Origin: Xanthomonas codiaei | Lineage (GTDB): Bacteria > Pseudomonadota > Gammaproteobacteria > Xanthomonadales > Xanthomonadaceae | Assembly: GCF_002939785.1 (NCBI RefSeq) | Contig: NZ_MDEC01000035.1 | Location: 1 to 50,273 of the forward strand | Length of the DNA stretch: 50,273 nucleotides | Reading direction: 5' to 3' | Shown: in pieces, positions 41,877 to 49,886 of the stretch | How positions within the stretch are numbered: position 1 is the stretch's first letter | How the letters are laid out: each line of letters begins with the position of its first letter | The notes under the pieces: generated by a model | What the model was told of the DNA's origin: nothing | The model's input: only the letters and a program-made list of their open reading frames with translations | The model's database searches: none | Translations under genes and position numbers: made by a program

Positions 41877-42929
41877 TCAGATCCCCAGCACGCGGCGCAG
41901 CGATGCCGGGTCGGCGCCGCTGTCGGCGAAGTCGTCGAAGGCGCGTTCGGTCACACGGATGATGTGGTCGCGGATGAACGCGGCACCCTCGCGTGCGCCG
42001 TCTTCCGGATGCTTCAGGCAGCACTCCCACTCCAGCACCGCCCAGCCCGGAAAATCGTACTGCGCAAACTTGGAGAAGATCGCCTTGAAGTCGATCTGGC
42101 CGTCGCCCAGCGAACGGAACCGCCCCGGACGATCGATCCAGTCCTGATAGCCGCCATAGACGCCGCTGCGCGCACTCGGGAGATATTCCGCGTCCTTGAC
42201 GTGGAAAATGCCGATGCGCGCGTGGTACCGGTCGATGAAGCCCAGATAGTCCATCTGCTGCAGCAGCAGGTGACTGGGGTCGTACAGGATCTTGGCGCGC
42301 GGGTGGTGCTCCACGACATCGAGGAAGCGCTCGAAGGTCGCGCCGTCGTGCAGGTCCTCGCCCGGATGGATCTCGAAGCACAGGTCCACGCCACAGGCGT
42401 CGAAGGCATCCAGGATCGGGCGCCAGCGGCGGCCGAGTTCGGCGAACGCGGCATCCACCAGCCCGGGCGGGCGTTGCGGCCAGGGATAGAAATACGGCCA
42501 GGCCAGCGCGCCGGAGAACGTGGCATGCGCGGTCAGGCCCAGGCGCTGGCTGGCCTTGGCGGCCAGCAGCAACTGCTCCACCGCCCAGGCCTGGCGGGCG
42601 GCAGGATCGCCGCGCTTGTCCGCCGGTGCGAATCCATCGAACAGGTGGTCGTAGGCGGGGTGGACGGCCACCAGTTGCCCCTGCAGATGGGTGGACAGTT
42701 CGGTGATCCGCAGGCCATGCGCGGCCAGCATGCCGGCGATGTCGTCGCAGTAGGCCTGGCTCTGCGCGGCTTGGGCCAGGTCGAACAGGTGGGGCGCGCT
42801 GGTGGGAACTTGCACGCCGCAGTAACCCAGGCCCGCGGCCCAACCGGCCAGTGTGTCCAAGCGATCGAAGGGAGGTGTGTCGCCAATGAACTGCGCGAGG
42901 AACAGCGCTGGACCTTTGAGCGTCTTCAA
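41877..42929 (-). CDS. Cytoplasmic sugar isomerase/epimerase-like TIM-barrel protein, TTG start
   Basis: A 350-residue TIM-barrel protein without signal peptide. Blocks are GYCGVQVPTSAPHLFDLAQ, ITELSTHLQGQLVAVHPAYD, LCFEIHPGEDLHDGATFERF, KILYDPSHLLLQQMDYLGF and GIFHVKDAEYLPSARSGVYG, with the metal-site Glu/Asp/His in LCFEIHPG, YDPSH and FHVKDAE. No ATG lies in place; TTG 42929 (MKTLKGPALFL) is chosen, only 15 bases from the LacI operator. A start at ATG 43037 would read through the operator and into lacI. It is the first gene of the minus arm. The rare start may lower expression. Confidence 0.87.
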   Translation of the reverse strand: MKTLKGPALFLAQFIGDTPPFDRLDTLAGWAAGLGYCGVQVPTSAPHLFDLAQAAQSQAYCDDIAGMLAAHGLRITELSTHLQGQLVAVHPAYDHLFDGFAPADKRGDPAARQAWAVEQLLLAAKASQRLGLTAHATFSGALAWPYFYPWPQRPPGLVDAAFAELGRRWRPILDAFDACGVDLCFEIHPGEDLHDGATFERFLDVVEHHPRAKILYDPSHLLLQQMDYLGFIDRYHARIGIFHVKDAEYLPSARSGVYGGYQDWIDRPGRFRSLGDGQIDFKAIFSKFAQYDFPGWAVLEWECCLKHPEDGAREGAAFIRDHIIRVTERAFDDFADSGADPASLRRVLGI

Positions 42930-42943
42930 CGTGATTCGCCCTG

Positions 42944-42959
42944 ATTCAATCGATTGAAT
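42944..42959. promoter_or_regulatory. LacI operator, perfect 16-bp palindrome, between lacI and the minus arm
   Basis: ATTCAATCGATTGAAT is its own reverse complement over all 16 bases, in the 94-base space between the divergent lacI and TIM-barrel genes. The CG-centred form and length are typical of LacI/GalR operators. A GATAAT box (minus strand, 42958-42963) overlaps the operator edge. A 14/16 copy lies at 33999-34014. The site would control both directions, giving autoregulation. Confidence 0.85.
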
Positions 42960-43023
42960 TATCCTAGCATGGACTTCCTGCAAGACCTGTTGTGCACTGC
43001 ACAGCGGAAACAAGAACCAAGCC

Positions 43024-44031
43024 ATGGCAACCACCATCTACGACATCGCAAAACACGTTGGCGTCACCGCCGGCACCGTGTCGCGTGCGCTTTCCCGGCC
43101 GGACAAAGTCCTGCCGGCCACGCGTGCGCGCATCGAGCAGGCTGCCGCGGCGCTGGGCTATGTCCCCAATACGGTGGCCAGGACGCTCAAGACCCACCGC
43201 AGCGGCAAGCTGCTGGTCACCGTTCCGGATATCGCCAATCCCTTCTTCGCCCAGATCCTGCAGGGCGCGGAGGACGCCGCGCAGGCTGCCGGCTACGCGG
43301 TGCTGCTCGGCGATACCCAGCACCAGGCCGATCGCGAGGAGCGCTATGCGCAGATGCTCCGGCGCAACGAGGCCGATGGCCTGATCGTGCTGGGGCATCG
43401 CCTCCCGCCCACGGCGCGTCAGATCGTCAAGCAGCTGGGCGCCGCCGCGCCGGTGGTCAACGGCTGCGAATTCGACCCGGCACTGGGCATCCCCAGCGTC
43501 CATATCGACAACGCGGCCGCCGCGCGCGCGGTGATGGAACACCTGTACGGATTGGGGCACGAGCGGATCGCCGTGGTGGGCGGCCCATCCGACAACCCGC
43601 TGCACCGGCAACGACTGGAAGGGGTGCGGGCTGCCGGCAAGGCGCGCGGCCGTGTGCGCAAGCTGACCCTCGTGCCAGGCGATTTCTCCGTGGAATCCGG
43701 CCATGCGGCCGCGATGGCGCTGTTGGCTCGTGCGCCGGCGCCGACGGCGATCTTCTGCTTCAGCGATCAGATGGCGCTGGGCGCCCTGGCGGCCTGCCGG
43801 GACCTGGGCATCCGCGTGCCGGATGCGCTGTCCATCGTCGGCTTCGACGATCTGGCGTCGTCCAGCTACCTCACTCCTCCATTGACGACCGTCAGGCAAC
43901 CCATGCGAGAGATCGGTGTCCGTGCGGTCAATCTGCTGCTTGCCATCATCGAAAGAGTGGATGTGCCGCTTCAGCAGACGCTGGATTTCAGCTTGATGTT
44001 GCGGGGTTCCACTGCTGCGCCGCGGGGGTGA
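43024..44031 (+). CDS. LacI/GalR-family repressor
   Basis: A 335-residue regulator. The N-terminal helix-turn-helix (IYDIAKHVGVTAGTVSRALS, residues 5-24) and hinge (LGYVPNTVARTLKTHRSGKL) bind DNA; the periplasmic-binding-protein-like domain (VTVPDIANPFFAQILQGAED onward) binds the effector. SIVGFDDLASSSYLTPPLTT is the usual C-terminal block. It is divergent from the minus arm, and both promoters would overlap the palindrome at 42944. The effector is probably a sugar from the pathway. It is cytoplasmic. Confidence 0.95.
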   Translation: MATTIYDIAKHVGVTAGTVSRALSRPDKVLPATRARIEQAAAALGYVPNTVARTLKTHRSGKLLVTVPDIANPFFAQILQGAEDAAQAAGYAVLLGDTQHQADREERYAQMLRRNEADGLIVLGHRLPPTARQIVKQLGAAAPVVNGCEFDPALGIPSVHIDNAAAARAVMEHLYGLGHERIAVVGGPSDNPLHRQRLEGVRAAGKARGRVRKLTLVPGDFSVESGHAAAMALLARAPAPTAIFCFSDQMALGALAACRDLGIRVPDALSIVGFDDLASSSYLTPPLTTVRQPMREIGVRAVNLLLAIIERVDVPLQQTLDFSLMLRGSTAAPRG

Positions 44032-44358
44032 TGACGTCAGTGTTGGACAAGGCGCCCCCGGCCTCAAGCTAGGTGCTCAGTCCCGGCATTAGATGGATCG
44101 GATCGACCTTGAACCGCTCAGCACCGAGCTGACCCTGAAAGCGCCATGACGCTCGATGTCATGGTCCACAACTGGGCAGCACTGAAACCTTGATCGCTAC
44201 CCTGCTGCCGAAGCTTCCTCAGGATAGAGCCGCTCTGCCTTCGGCCCGAGGATGAAGTCGTGCGGACCCAGGAAGAGCAGGGCTGCCGGTTTGGCGGGCA
44301 AGCTGCTGGGCGATAACGGTATGGCGAGTTAGTGGCATGCCTTGCATCACAGCAAAGC
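44032..44358. other. Intergenic region with a possible gene relic
   Basis: About 327 bases between lacI and the membrane-protein gene. On the minus strand a frame reads LFLGPHDFILGPKAERLYPE and ends EEASAAG-stop near 44207, resembling the end of a coding sequence, but neither side extends to a full gene. No family is recognised. It may be a remnant of a mobile element or of a gene lost at the island edge. Confidence 0.35.
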
Positions 44359-45021
44359 TCATTTCGACTTGTTCGTGACTACCAGCTTGAGAGCGATCCG
44401 CTGGTCACTGACCCTGAGCTCGGCAAGTGGCCCTTTCAATGCTCCAAGCTGCAAGACACCGGATTCCGTAATGGTTAACGAACTCAACCTGGACGAATGC
44501 TTGGCGTTTCGGTCGTAAGCAATGGCAATGAGGCCGTGAGCATTGAATACCAAAGCGCTGGCTCCAATAGCCATGCAGCCAGCGGAAGCCCTCTTCGCAC
44601 CGGCGTCCACCATGACGAAGCGAAATCCTTGGAACGTCATGTCCGCGCTGACGTGCCAGCCCGCTTTAGTAGCTGCCTTGGCCTCAGGGGATGGGTTGGA
44701 CAGCGACGACAGAGGGCATCGCTCGTCGGCCTGCAGGGGTTGCTTTACCGGCGGCAGCTGAGTGGTGGGCACCAGCCTTAGGGAACCGACGCGCTCGGTC
44801 GAAAAAGCAGGGGTTCCTGAATTCAACGGGGGCGTCACTGATGAGTTCGCTGCTGTTTCTACTGTCGTCTTATCTGGTGCGCTCTCTACATCAGCAGTGC
44901 GAAGCGCTAGCGCTACCGTCATGGTCAAGATAATCACTGCAGAAACAGCTAAGGGAGCCCAATCCGCAGGTTTTTGCGGTGCCCAAGCTGGCAATGAGGT
45001 AGGGGTAGGGCAAGTCACCAT
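44359..45021 (-). CDS. Single-pass membrane protein of unknown function, divergent from the VWA gene
   Basis: A 220-residue protein. One hydrophobic segment (WAPLAVSAVIILTMTVALAL, about 21-40) follows a short polar N-terminus, so the bulk (about 45-220) probably lies in the periplasm. That part begins Ser/Thr/Pro-rich and ends in a compact domain (GWHVSADMTFQGFRFVMVDA, CMAIGASALVFNAHG, LAELRVSDQRIALKLVV) with two cysteines. No family is recognised. It shares a symmetric inverted repeat with the triad promoter, which suggests co-regulation, and its -10 box would leave almost no leader. Confidence 0.7.
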   Translation of the reverse strand: MVTCPTPTSLPAWAPQKPADWAPLAVSAVIILTMTVALALRTADVESAPDKTTVETAANSSVTPPLNSGTPAFSTERVGSLRLVPTTQLPPVKQPLQADERCPLSSLSNPSPEAKAATKAGWHVSADMTFQGFRFVMVDAGAKRASAGCMAIGASALVFNAHGLIAIAYDRNAKHSSRLSSLTITESGVLQLGALKGPLAELRVSDQRIALKLVVTNKSK

Positions 45022-45024
45022 GGC

Positions 45025-45061
45025 CCATCATAGATTGGGTTGATTGGCGGAGCTATGATGG
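45025..45061. promoter_or_regulatory. Symmetric inverted repeat with two divergent -10 boxes
   Basis: CCATCATAG (45025-45033) and CTATGATGG (45053-45061) are perfect inverted repeats with a 19-base spacer in the 74-base space between divergent genes. Each arm holds a TATGAT -10-like box reading outward: 45054-45059 for the VWA gene, and 45027-45032 (minus strand) for the membrane gene. The plus transcript would have a leader with GGGAG (45081-45085). A dimeric regulator binding both arms would control both directions. Confidence 0.55.
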
Positions 45062-45095
45062 CGCTTGAAACCAATGGACAGGGAGATCCAGCGTA

Positions 45096-45770
45096 ATGAA
45101 CGATTTTGAACAGGTGCCTTTTGGCGCCAGCGATTTTGCGGAGAACCCAGAGAACCGGTGCGCCTGCCTGCTGCTGCTGGACACCTCAGGTTCCATGAGC
45201 GGCAAGCCCATCGAGCAGCTCAACGCTGGCCTGCTGCAGTTTCAGGAAGAACTGAACTCGGACTCGCTCGCTGCCAAGCGGGTGGAGGTCGCCATTGTCA
45301 CCTTCGGTCCGGTCGAGACCGTGATGGACTTTGTCACGGCAGACAGCTTTTATCCTCCCGTGCTGTCGTGCACTGGGGACACCCCGATGGGCGCAGCGAT
45401 TGAGCAAGGCTTGGAGATGGTTCGGCAACGCAAGGAGATCTACAAGGCCAACGGCGTTTCCTACTACCGACCTTGGGTGTTTCTCATCACCGATGGTTCG
45501 CCGACCGACGCATGGCAACGCGCTGCAGCTTTGGTCCGGGAAGGGGAAGCAACGAAGAACTTCCAGTTTTTCGCGGTTGGCGTGCAGGGGGCAGACATGG
45601 ACATCCTTGGCCAAATCTCGACGCGCGCACCGCTGCATCTGAAGGGGCTCCAGTTCAAGGAACTCTTCAAGTGGCTGTCTAACTCCATGAGCGCGGTGTC
45701 CCGTTCGACCCCTGGAGATAATGTGCCCCTGGTCAACCCCGCAGCCCCAGACGGCTGGGCCAGCGTGTAA
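45096..45770 (+). CDS. VWA-domain protein, TerY-type
   Basis: A 224-residue protein made of one von Willebrand A domain. The metal-ion-dependent adhesion site is D29-x-S31-x-S33 ([11 protein letters not shown]), T96 in TGDTPMGA and D133 in [10 protein letters not shown], all intact. Proteins of this type (TerY) occur with a PP2C phosphatase and a kinase in the TerY-P triad known from comparative genomics. It is cytoplasmic, without signal peptide. It likely binds a protein partner in a Mg-dependent way. The stop overlaps the phosphatase ATG by one base (TAATG). Confidence 0.93.
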   Translation: MNDFEQVPFGASDFAENPENRCACLLLLDTSGSMSGKPIEQLNAGLLQFQEELNSDSLAAKRVEVAIVTFGPVETVMDFVTADSFYPPVLSCTGDTPMGAAIEQGLEMVRQRKEIYKANGVSYYRPWVFLITDGSPTDAWQRAAALVREGEATKNFQFFAVGVQGADMDILGQISTRAPLHLKGLQFKELFKWLSNSMSAVSRSTPGDNVPLVNPAAPDGWASV

Positions 45771-46579
45771 TGGATCTCCAGGATTGGCGCGTCGTTGCGG
45801 CCTCATCCATTGGCACATCCCACATCAAGTTTGGAACGGACTGCCAGGACGCCTATGAACAGGAATTCTTTCCAGAGCACGGCACCGTGCTTTTGGTGGC
45901 GTCGGATGGTGCGGGAAGTGCATCTCAATCAGAGACCGGTGCGAAGCTAGCGACGTCTGAGATTCGGGACTGTGTGCGCAACCACTTTGAAGACGGCCAT
46001 GGCGTTGAAGAGATAACGCGGGACGTGGTCTTGAACTGGCTCGCCGGCGTTACGACCCGTATTGCGCACAGGGCTGCGGCCGACGGGTTGGACGTCAGAG
46101 AGTATGCTTGCACGTTGGTGGCGGCTATCGTCTCCCCGACGCATACATGCTTCTTCCAGGTGGGCGACGGGGCCATTGTTATTCGCCCTCGCGGCGATGA
46201 TTGGGCCTATGTGTTTTGGCCCCAGCACGGGGAATACATCAACACGACCGTTTTCGTTACCGATCCGGCTGCCGTGTTGAACGCGGAGTTTTCCTGCAAT
46301 GTGGGCGCGGTGGATGAGGTCGCGGTGTTCACCGATGGCATCGAAGCCTTGGTACTCCACCAGGCCACGCAGAGCGTTCATTCGCCCTTCTTCGACAAGA
46401 TATTCGCGCCGGTCCGTGCCTTAGAGGGGGCAGGCTACAGCGAAGATTTGTCCTCTAAGCTGGAGGCCTATCTTGCCTCGCCAGTGATCTGCGAGCGGAC
46501 GGACGACGACAAGACACTCCTGCTTGCCAGTCGGCTGACGAAGCTGCCAGACTCACCGGCGCCAGTAGAGGACGCCTAA
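45770..46579 (+). CDS. PP2C-type protein phosphatase of the triad
   Basis: A 269-residue PP2C-like (PPM) domain. Metal-binding acids are expected at D24/D27 (GTDCQDAYE), D46 (VASDGAGSAS), D189 (VFTDGIEAL) and D245-D247 (RTDDDKTLLL). EYACTLVAAIV and VGDGAIVI are the usual core strands. All core positions are present, so activity is expected. It probably reverses phosphorylation by the kinase encoded by the next gene, possibly of the VWA protein. Coupled by a one-base overlap on the left and directly abutting the kinase on the right. Confidence 0.92.
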   Translation: MDLQDWRVVAASSIGTSHIKFGTDCQDAYEQEFFPEHGTVLLVASDGAGSASQSETGAKLATSEIRDCVRNHFEDGHGVEEITRDVVLNWLAGVTTRIAHRAAADGLDVREYACTLVAAIVSPTHTCFFQVGDGAIVIRPRGDDWAYVFWPQHGEYINTTVFVTDPAAVLNAEFSCNVGAVDEVAVFTDGIEALVLHQATQSVHSPFFDKIFAPVRALEGAGYSEDLSSKLEAYLASPVICERTDDDKTLLLASRLTKLPDSPAPVEDA

Positions 46580-48514
46580 GTGGTTTCACCTGCTCTGGTT
46601 GGTAAATCCGGACCGGTCCGGCTGGGAAAGCAACTGGGCAAGGGGGGAGAGGGAACGGTCTTCGAGATCGAGGGGAGGCCGGACTCGGCTGCCAAGATCT
46701 ATTTGGCTGCGGTAAGCAGTGAGAGAGCCGACAAGCTGGTGGCTATGGCTGCACTCCGGACCAAAGCGCTGGATCAGCTTACCGCCTGGCCCACTGACGT
46801 CTTAAGGCAATCCGATGGCAAGGTTTGTGGCTTTGTCATGGCCAACCTTCGCGCATCGAAGGACATTCATAAGCTCTACAGCCCCAAAAGCCGCTTGGCG
46901 GACTTTCCCCAGGCCGACTGGAGGCTAGTGGTTCGTGCCGCCTTGAACACGGCGCGAGCATTCTCGGTTATCCACCAAGCAGGTCACTTGGTTGGGGACG
47001 TGAATCACGGCGGTGTGCGGGTGTCACCGGATGCGACCGTGAAGCTGATTGACACAGACAGCTTCCAGATTTCGCATCAAGGGCGCACCTTCCTCTGTGA
47101 GGTCGGCGTCCAGGACTTCACACCGTCCGAGCTCCACGGAAAGGCCTTCAAACAAGTTACACGCACCGCCAACCACGACAACTTCGGCCTGGCCGTCCTG
47201 ATTTTTCAGATGCTCATGAATGGTCGGCATCCCTTTGCCGGCCGATACAGTGGGCCGGGCGATATGCCTATCGAAAAGGCGATTCCGGAGTTCCGTTACG
47301 CATACGGCAAAGACACTGCTCGGACACGTATGAGTCCTCCGCCGCTCAGTGCGTCGCCGGCCGCAGCGTCGCCTTGGGTTGCAGGTCTCTGGGAAAAGGC
47401 CTTTGGCTTCGACGGGGCGAAGCCTAGTGGGAGGCCGAAGGCAGAAGACTGGGTCCAGGCCCTGACGAAGTTGGAGCAGCACTTCAAACGGTGTTCTTCC
47501 AGGCCCTCCCATTTCTATTTCGACGGGCTTACTGCGTGTCCGTGGTGCCCGATTGAACGTGCAGGTATTGCGCTCTTTGGCGGTGCAGCGGTCGTCATCC
47601 CCAAGCTAGCCTCGGGCCCCTTCAATCTGGATGCGATCTGGCGAGATATCACGACAGCAGTATTGCCACCCATGCACGCGCTGCCTCAGGTGAAGACAGT
47701 GCTTGCCACTCCCCAGATTCAAGCATTGGGAACTCGGCGTAACTTTTGGAAGACGACGGGGTGGTTGGTGGGGCTGCTAATTACGGTGCTTGGTATTGCG
47801 CTTTCTGCAGTGTGGGCCCTGGTTTGGGCGTGCCTGGGGTGGGCAATGGGCGCATGGGTCAATAGCCGTGGCCGCGCGGATCTAGCGCCACTGACGTCCG
47901 GCTATCAGCAAGCGAGGGCCCAGTACGACGGTCTCGTGGCTCGATGGAAGCAAGAGCAAGCGGACACTCAGCTCCAAGCGAAGCAGAATCAGCTTCGTCC
48001 GCTGCGGGATGAGCATGCCGGTCTGCTTGCGGAACGAGAAAGGCGTTATCGAGCGCTGTCCAACAATCGCGAACAGATCGCACTCAAACAGTTCTTGGAT
48101 CAGTTCGAGATTGAGCGAGCCACCATCCCGGGCATCGGGGCGGCGAAGAAAGTCATGCTGGAATCGTTTGGCATCGAGACGGCAGCAGATGTGAATCGCA
48201 ATGCGGTTCTAAACGTTCCGGGGTTTGGGCCCGCGCTGACCGACCGCCTTATGAAGTGGCGGTACGAAAAAGAGGCACGATTCCACTTCAACCCGAACTC
48301 GGCAGTCGACCCCAGGCAAGTCGCGGATCTGGATCGAACCATTCAAGCAAGGAGGGCTCAAATCGAGGCAGACCTAGTGGCCGGCCGCAGTGCCATTCTC
48401 CAGATGCGACAGGCCGCGATGGTTCGTCGCAGGTCTTTGGAGGAAGCCATGAGTGCCGCGGTGGAAGATTTTTCACAGAGGACAGCGGACGCTAGGGCTG
48501 CCGGGGTTCTTTAA
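46580..48514 (+). CDS. Ser/Thr protein kinase with membrane segment and helix-hairpin-helix domain
   Basis: A 644-residue kinase starting at GTG 46580, immediately after the PP2C stop. The Gly-rich loop is LGKGGEGTVFEI (19-30), K39 in AAKIYL, and the catalytic loop VGDVNHGGVRV has D140 but a glycine at the place of the usual metal-binding asparagine (145). IDTDSFQ (157-163) takes the DFG place. A CPWC pair (320-323), two hydrophobic stretches (about 393-427), a coiled coil (about 440-510) and a helix-hairpin-helix pair (IPGIGAAKKVML, VPGFGPALTDRL; about 516-557) follow. The layout matches the COG4248-type kinases of TerY-P triads. Confidence 0.9.
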   Translation: MVSPALVGKSGPVRLGKQLGKGGEGTVFEIEGRPDSAAKIYLAAVSSERADKLVAMAALRTKALDQLTAWPTDVLRQSDGKVCGFVMANLRASKDIHKLYSPKSRLADFPQADWRLVVRAALNTARAFSVIHQAGHLVGDVNHGGVRVSPDATVKLIDTDSFQISHQGRTFLCEVGVQDFTPSELHGKAFKQVTRTANHDNFGLAVLIFQMLMNGRHPFAGRYSGPGDMPIEKAIPEFRYAYGKDTARTRMSPPPLSASPAAASPWVAGLWEKAFGFDGAKPSGRPKAEDWVQALTKLEQHFKRCSSRPSHFYFDGLTACPWCPIERAGIALFGGAAVVIPKLASGPFNLDAIWRDITTAVLPPMHALPQVKTVLATPQIQALGTRRNFWKTTGWLVGLLITVLGIALSAVWALVWACLGWAMGAWVNSRGRADLAPLTSGYQQARAQYDGLVARWKQEQADTQLQAKQNQLRPLRDEHAGLLAERERRYRALSNNREQIALKQFLDQFEIERATIPGIGAAKKVMLESFGIETAADVNRNAVLNVPGFGPALTDRLMKWRYEKEARFHFNPNSAVDPRQVADLDRTIQARRAQIEADLVAGRSAILQMRQAAMVRRRSLEEAMSAAVEDFSQRTADARAAGVL

Positions 48515-48539
48515 AAGGCATTGCTGACAGAGGGCACCG

Positions 48540-49673
48540 CTAGGGCAGCTCCCTGGGCATGACTCGGGATAGGCCCGCAACGGCTGAGGCGAACCCAGCG
48601 GCTGATCCCAGACGAGAAATCTGTATTAGCTCGTTGAGGCCGGTGTCGCTGCGCAGGGCGACCTCTTCGTATTGGCATACCGGTAGCTCCCGATTGTCTT
48701 TGAAGCGGCGGTCGGGGCCTCCTTTCTTGTTGACGTAACGCCATGTCCGATCGACAACCGTTGCATCGCGCGGAACGCTGCCATCCTCAATAAAGCGAGT
48801 GGATGACACCAGCACCTGTAGCTCTTTGTAGCCTACCGCACCAACACCATTCGCGTCGTAGATCAGAACGCGGTCCGGGAAAAAATGGAGTACCTGGGTT
48901 CCGACATTGACGGCGATGGTCTTGATGTTCGTCTTGACAAATGGGGGCGGCGCTGAGGCAAAGCACGTCGGCTTGCGCTTAACAAGGGTTCCAGCCCCAG
49001 CGTGGTATTTCCGATCGAATACCTTCGCGCGGGAGGATACGTGCCACGTGGCATAAGCAGAGGCTATGGTGTGGGCTCCTGCGTGGAGTGCTTCTAATGC
49101 TTTCTCCATCGGTTCGTCCAGCTCATACATCAGAACTACCGTCTTCCGGAGTTGGTCCTTCAAATACGCTGCGATGATGGCTCCTACGCTGGAGAAAGCC
49201 AGCATAACCAGCGCCCAGTCCGGGGCTTCGTTGCCTGCCGCAATCAAAAGCACCAGCGCCGAAACCATAGCGACGCCTGGCCACATGCGCCATCTTTTCT
49301 TCTTTGCATTGAGCTCTTCCAGCAATGCCTGCGAGGACGAGTCCACAATCGTGGTCGCGTCGGCCGAATCTATGTCGACCATCGGGCCATGTGCGCGCGA
49401 AATCTCAGGCCATTGTGGGGGTGAAGACGGGGAGTGCTGGGCGCCTGGCACTGGACGAACGGGGCCACGAGGTGTCAGTGTGCGAGGACGTGGTGGTCCT
49501 GAGGGTATGGTTGCGCGGTAGTAAATGCCGCGTGCACCCATATGCACGTAGTTACCACGCGGACCAGTTCCGACCCGGAGCCCTTTGATTCCGGCCGAGA
49601 CGCCGACCCCGCCCTTCGATAAATTGAATCGCAGAGGTCCAACCCTCACGCTCTTGCGCAGATAAAGTCCCAT
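48540..49673 (-). CDS. DUF4236-domain membrane protein
   Basis: A 377-residue protein. The N-terminal 55 residues form a DUF4236 domain (LRKSVRVGPLRFNLSKGGVG, PRGNYVHMGARGIYYR). A Pro/Ser/Arg-rich linker follows, then two hydrophobic segments (about 135-175: VAMVSALVLLIAAG, ALVMLAFSSVGAIIAAYL) and a soluble C-terminal part (about 180-377) with HFFPDRVLIYDANGVGAVGY. DUF4236 is found in bacteria and phage-related loci with no assigned function. It is convergent with the kinase (26-base gap). Cargo of the same island is likely. Confidence 0.85.
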   Translation of the reverse strand: MGLYLRKSVRVGPLRFNLSKGGVGVSAGIKGLRVGTGPRGNYVHMGARGIYYRATIPSGPPRPRTLTPRGPVRPVPGAQHSPSSPPQWPEISRAHGPMVDIDSADATTIVDSSSQALLEELNAKKKRWRMWPGVAMVSALVLLIAAGNEAPDWALVMLAFSSVGAIIAAYLKDQLRKTVVLMYELDEPMEKALEALHAGAHTIASAYATWHVSSRAKVFDRKYHAGAGTLVKRKPTCFASAPPPFVKTNIKTIAVNVGTQVLHFFPDRVLIYDANGVGAVGYKELQVLVSSTRFIEDGSVPRDATVVDRTWRYVNKKGGPDRRFKDNRELPVCQYEEVALRSDTGLNELIQISRLGSAAGFASAVAGLSRVMPRELP

Positions 49674-49886
49674 GATCAGGCCCCCAAGGCCTCCGTGCCA
49701 GATGCTTATATAGCACGTGGCTCCGCTGTAGCAGCTGGTTCGGGGCGCCTCGATGGTTCCGCTAGACGTCAGCGTTTGGCTTCAGTAGCTTCTGGACGTG
49801 CGCAGCACGCACCTTGAGCTCCAACTTACATAGCGCCACCAAGACCTTTGCCAGTTGCTCTTGCTGACCATGGCTCTGCTCCCCTA

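Noticed and set aside
38272..42944. Long plus-strand open frames (831 and 948 codons) opposite the minus-arm genes
   Set aside because: Antisense to cytochrome c, Gfo/Idh, MFS and TIM-barrel genes that have clear family motifs; the frames arise from GC-rich codon bias.
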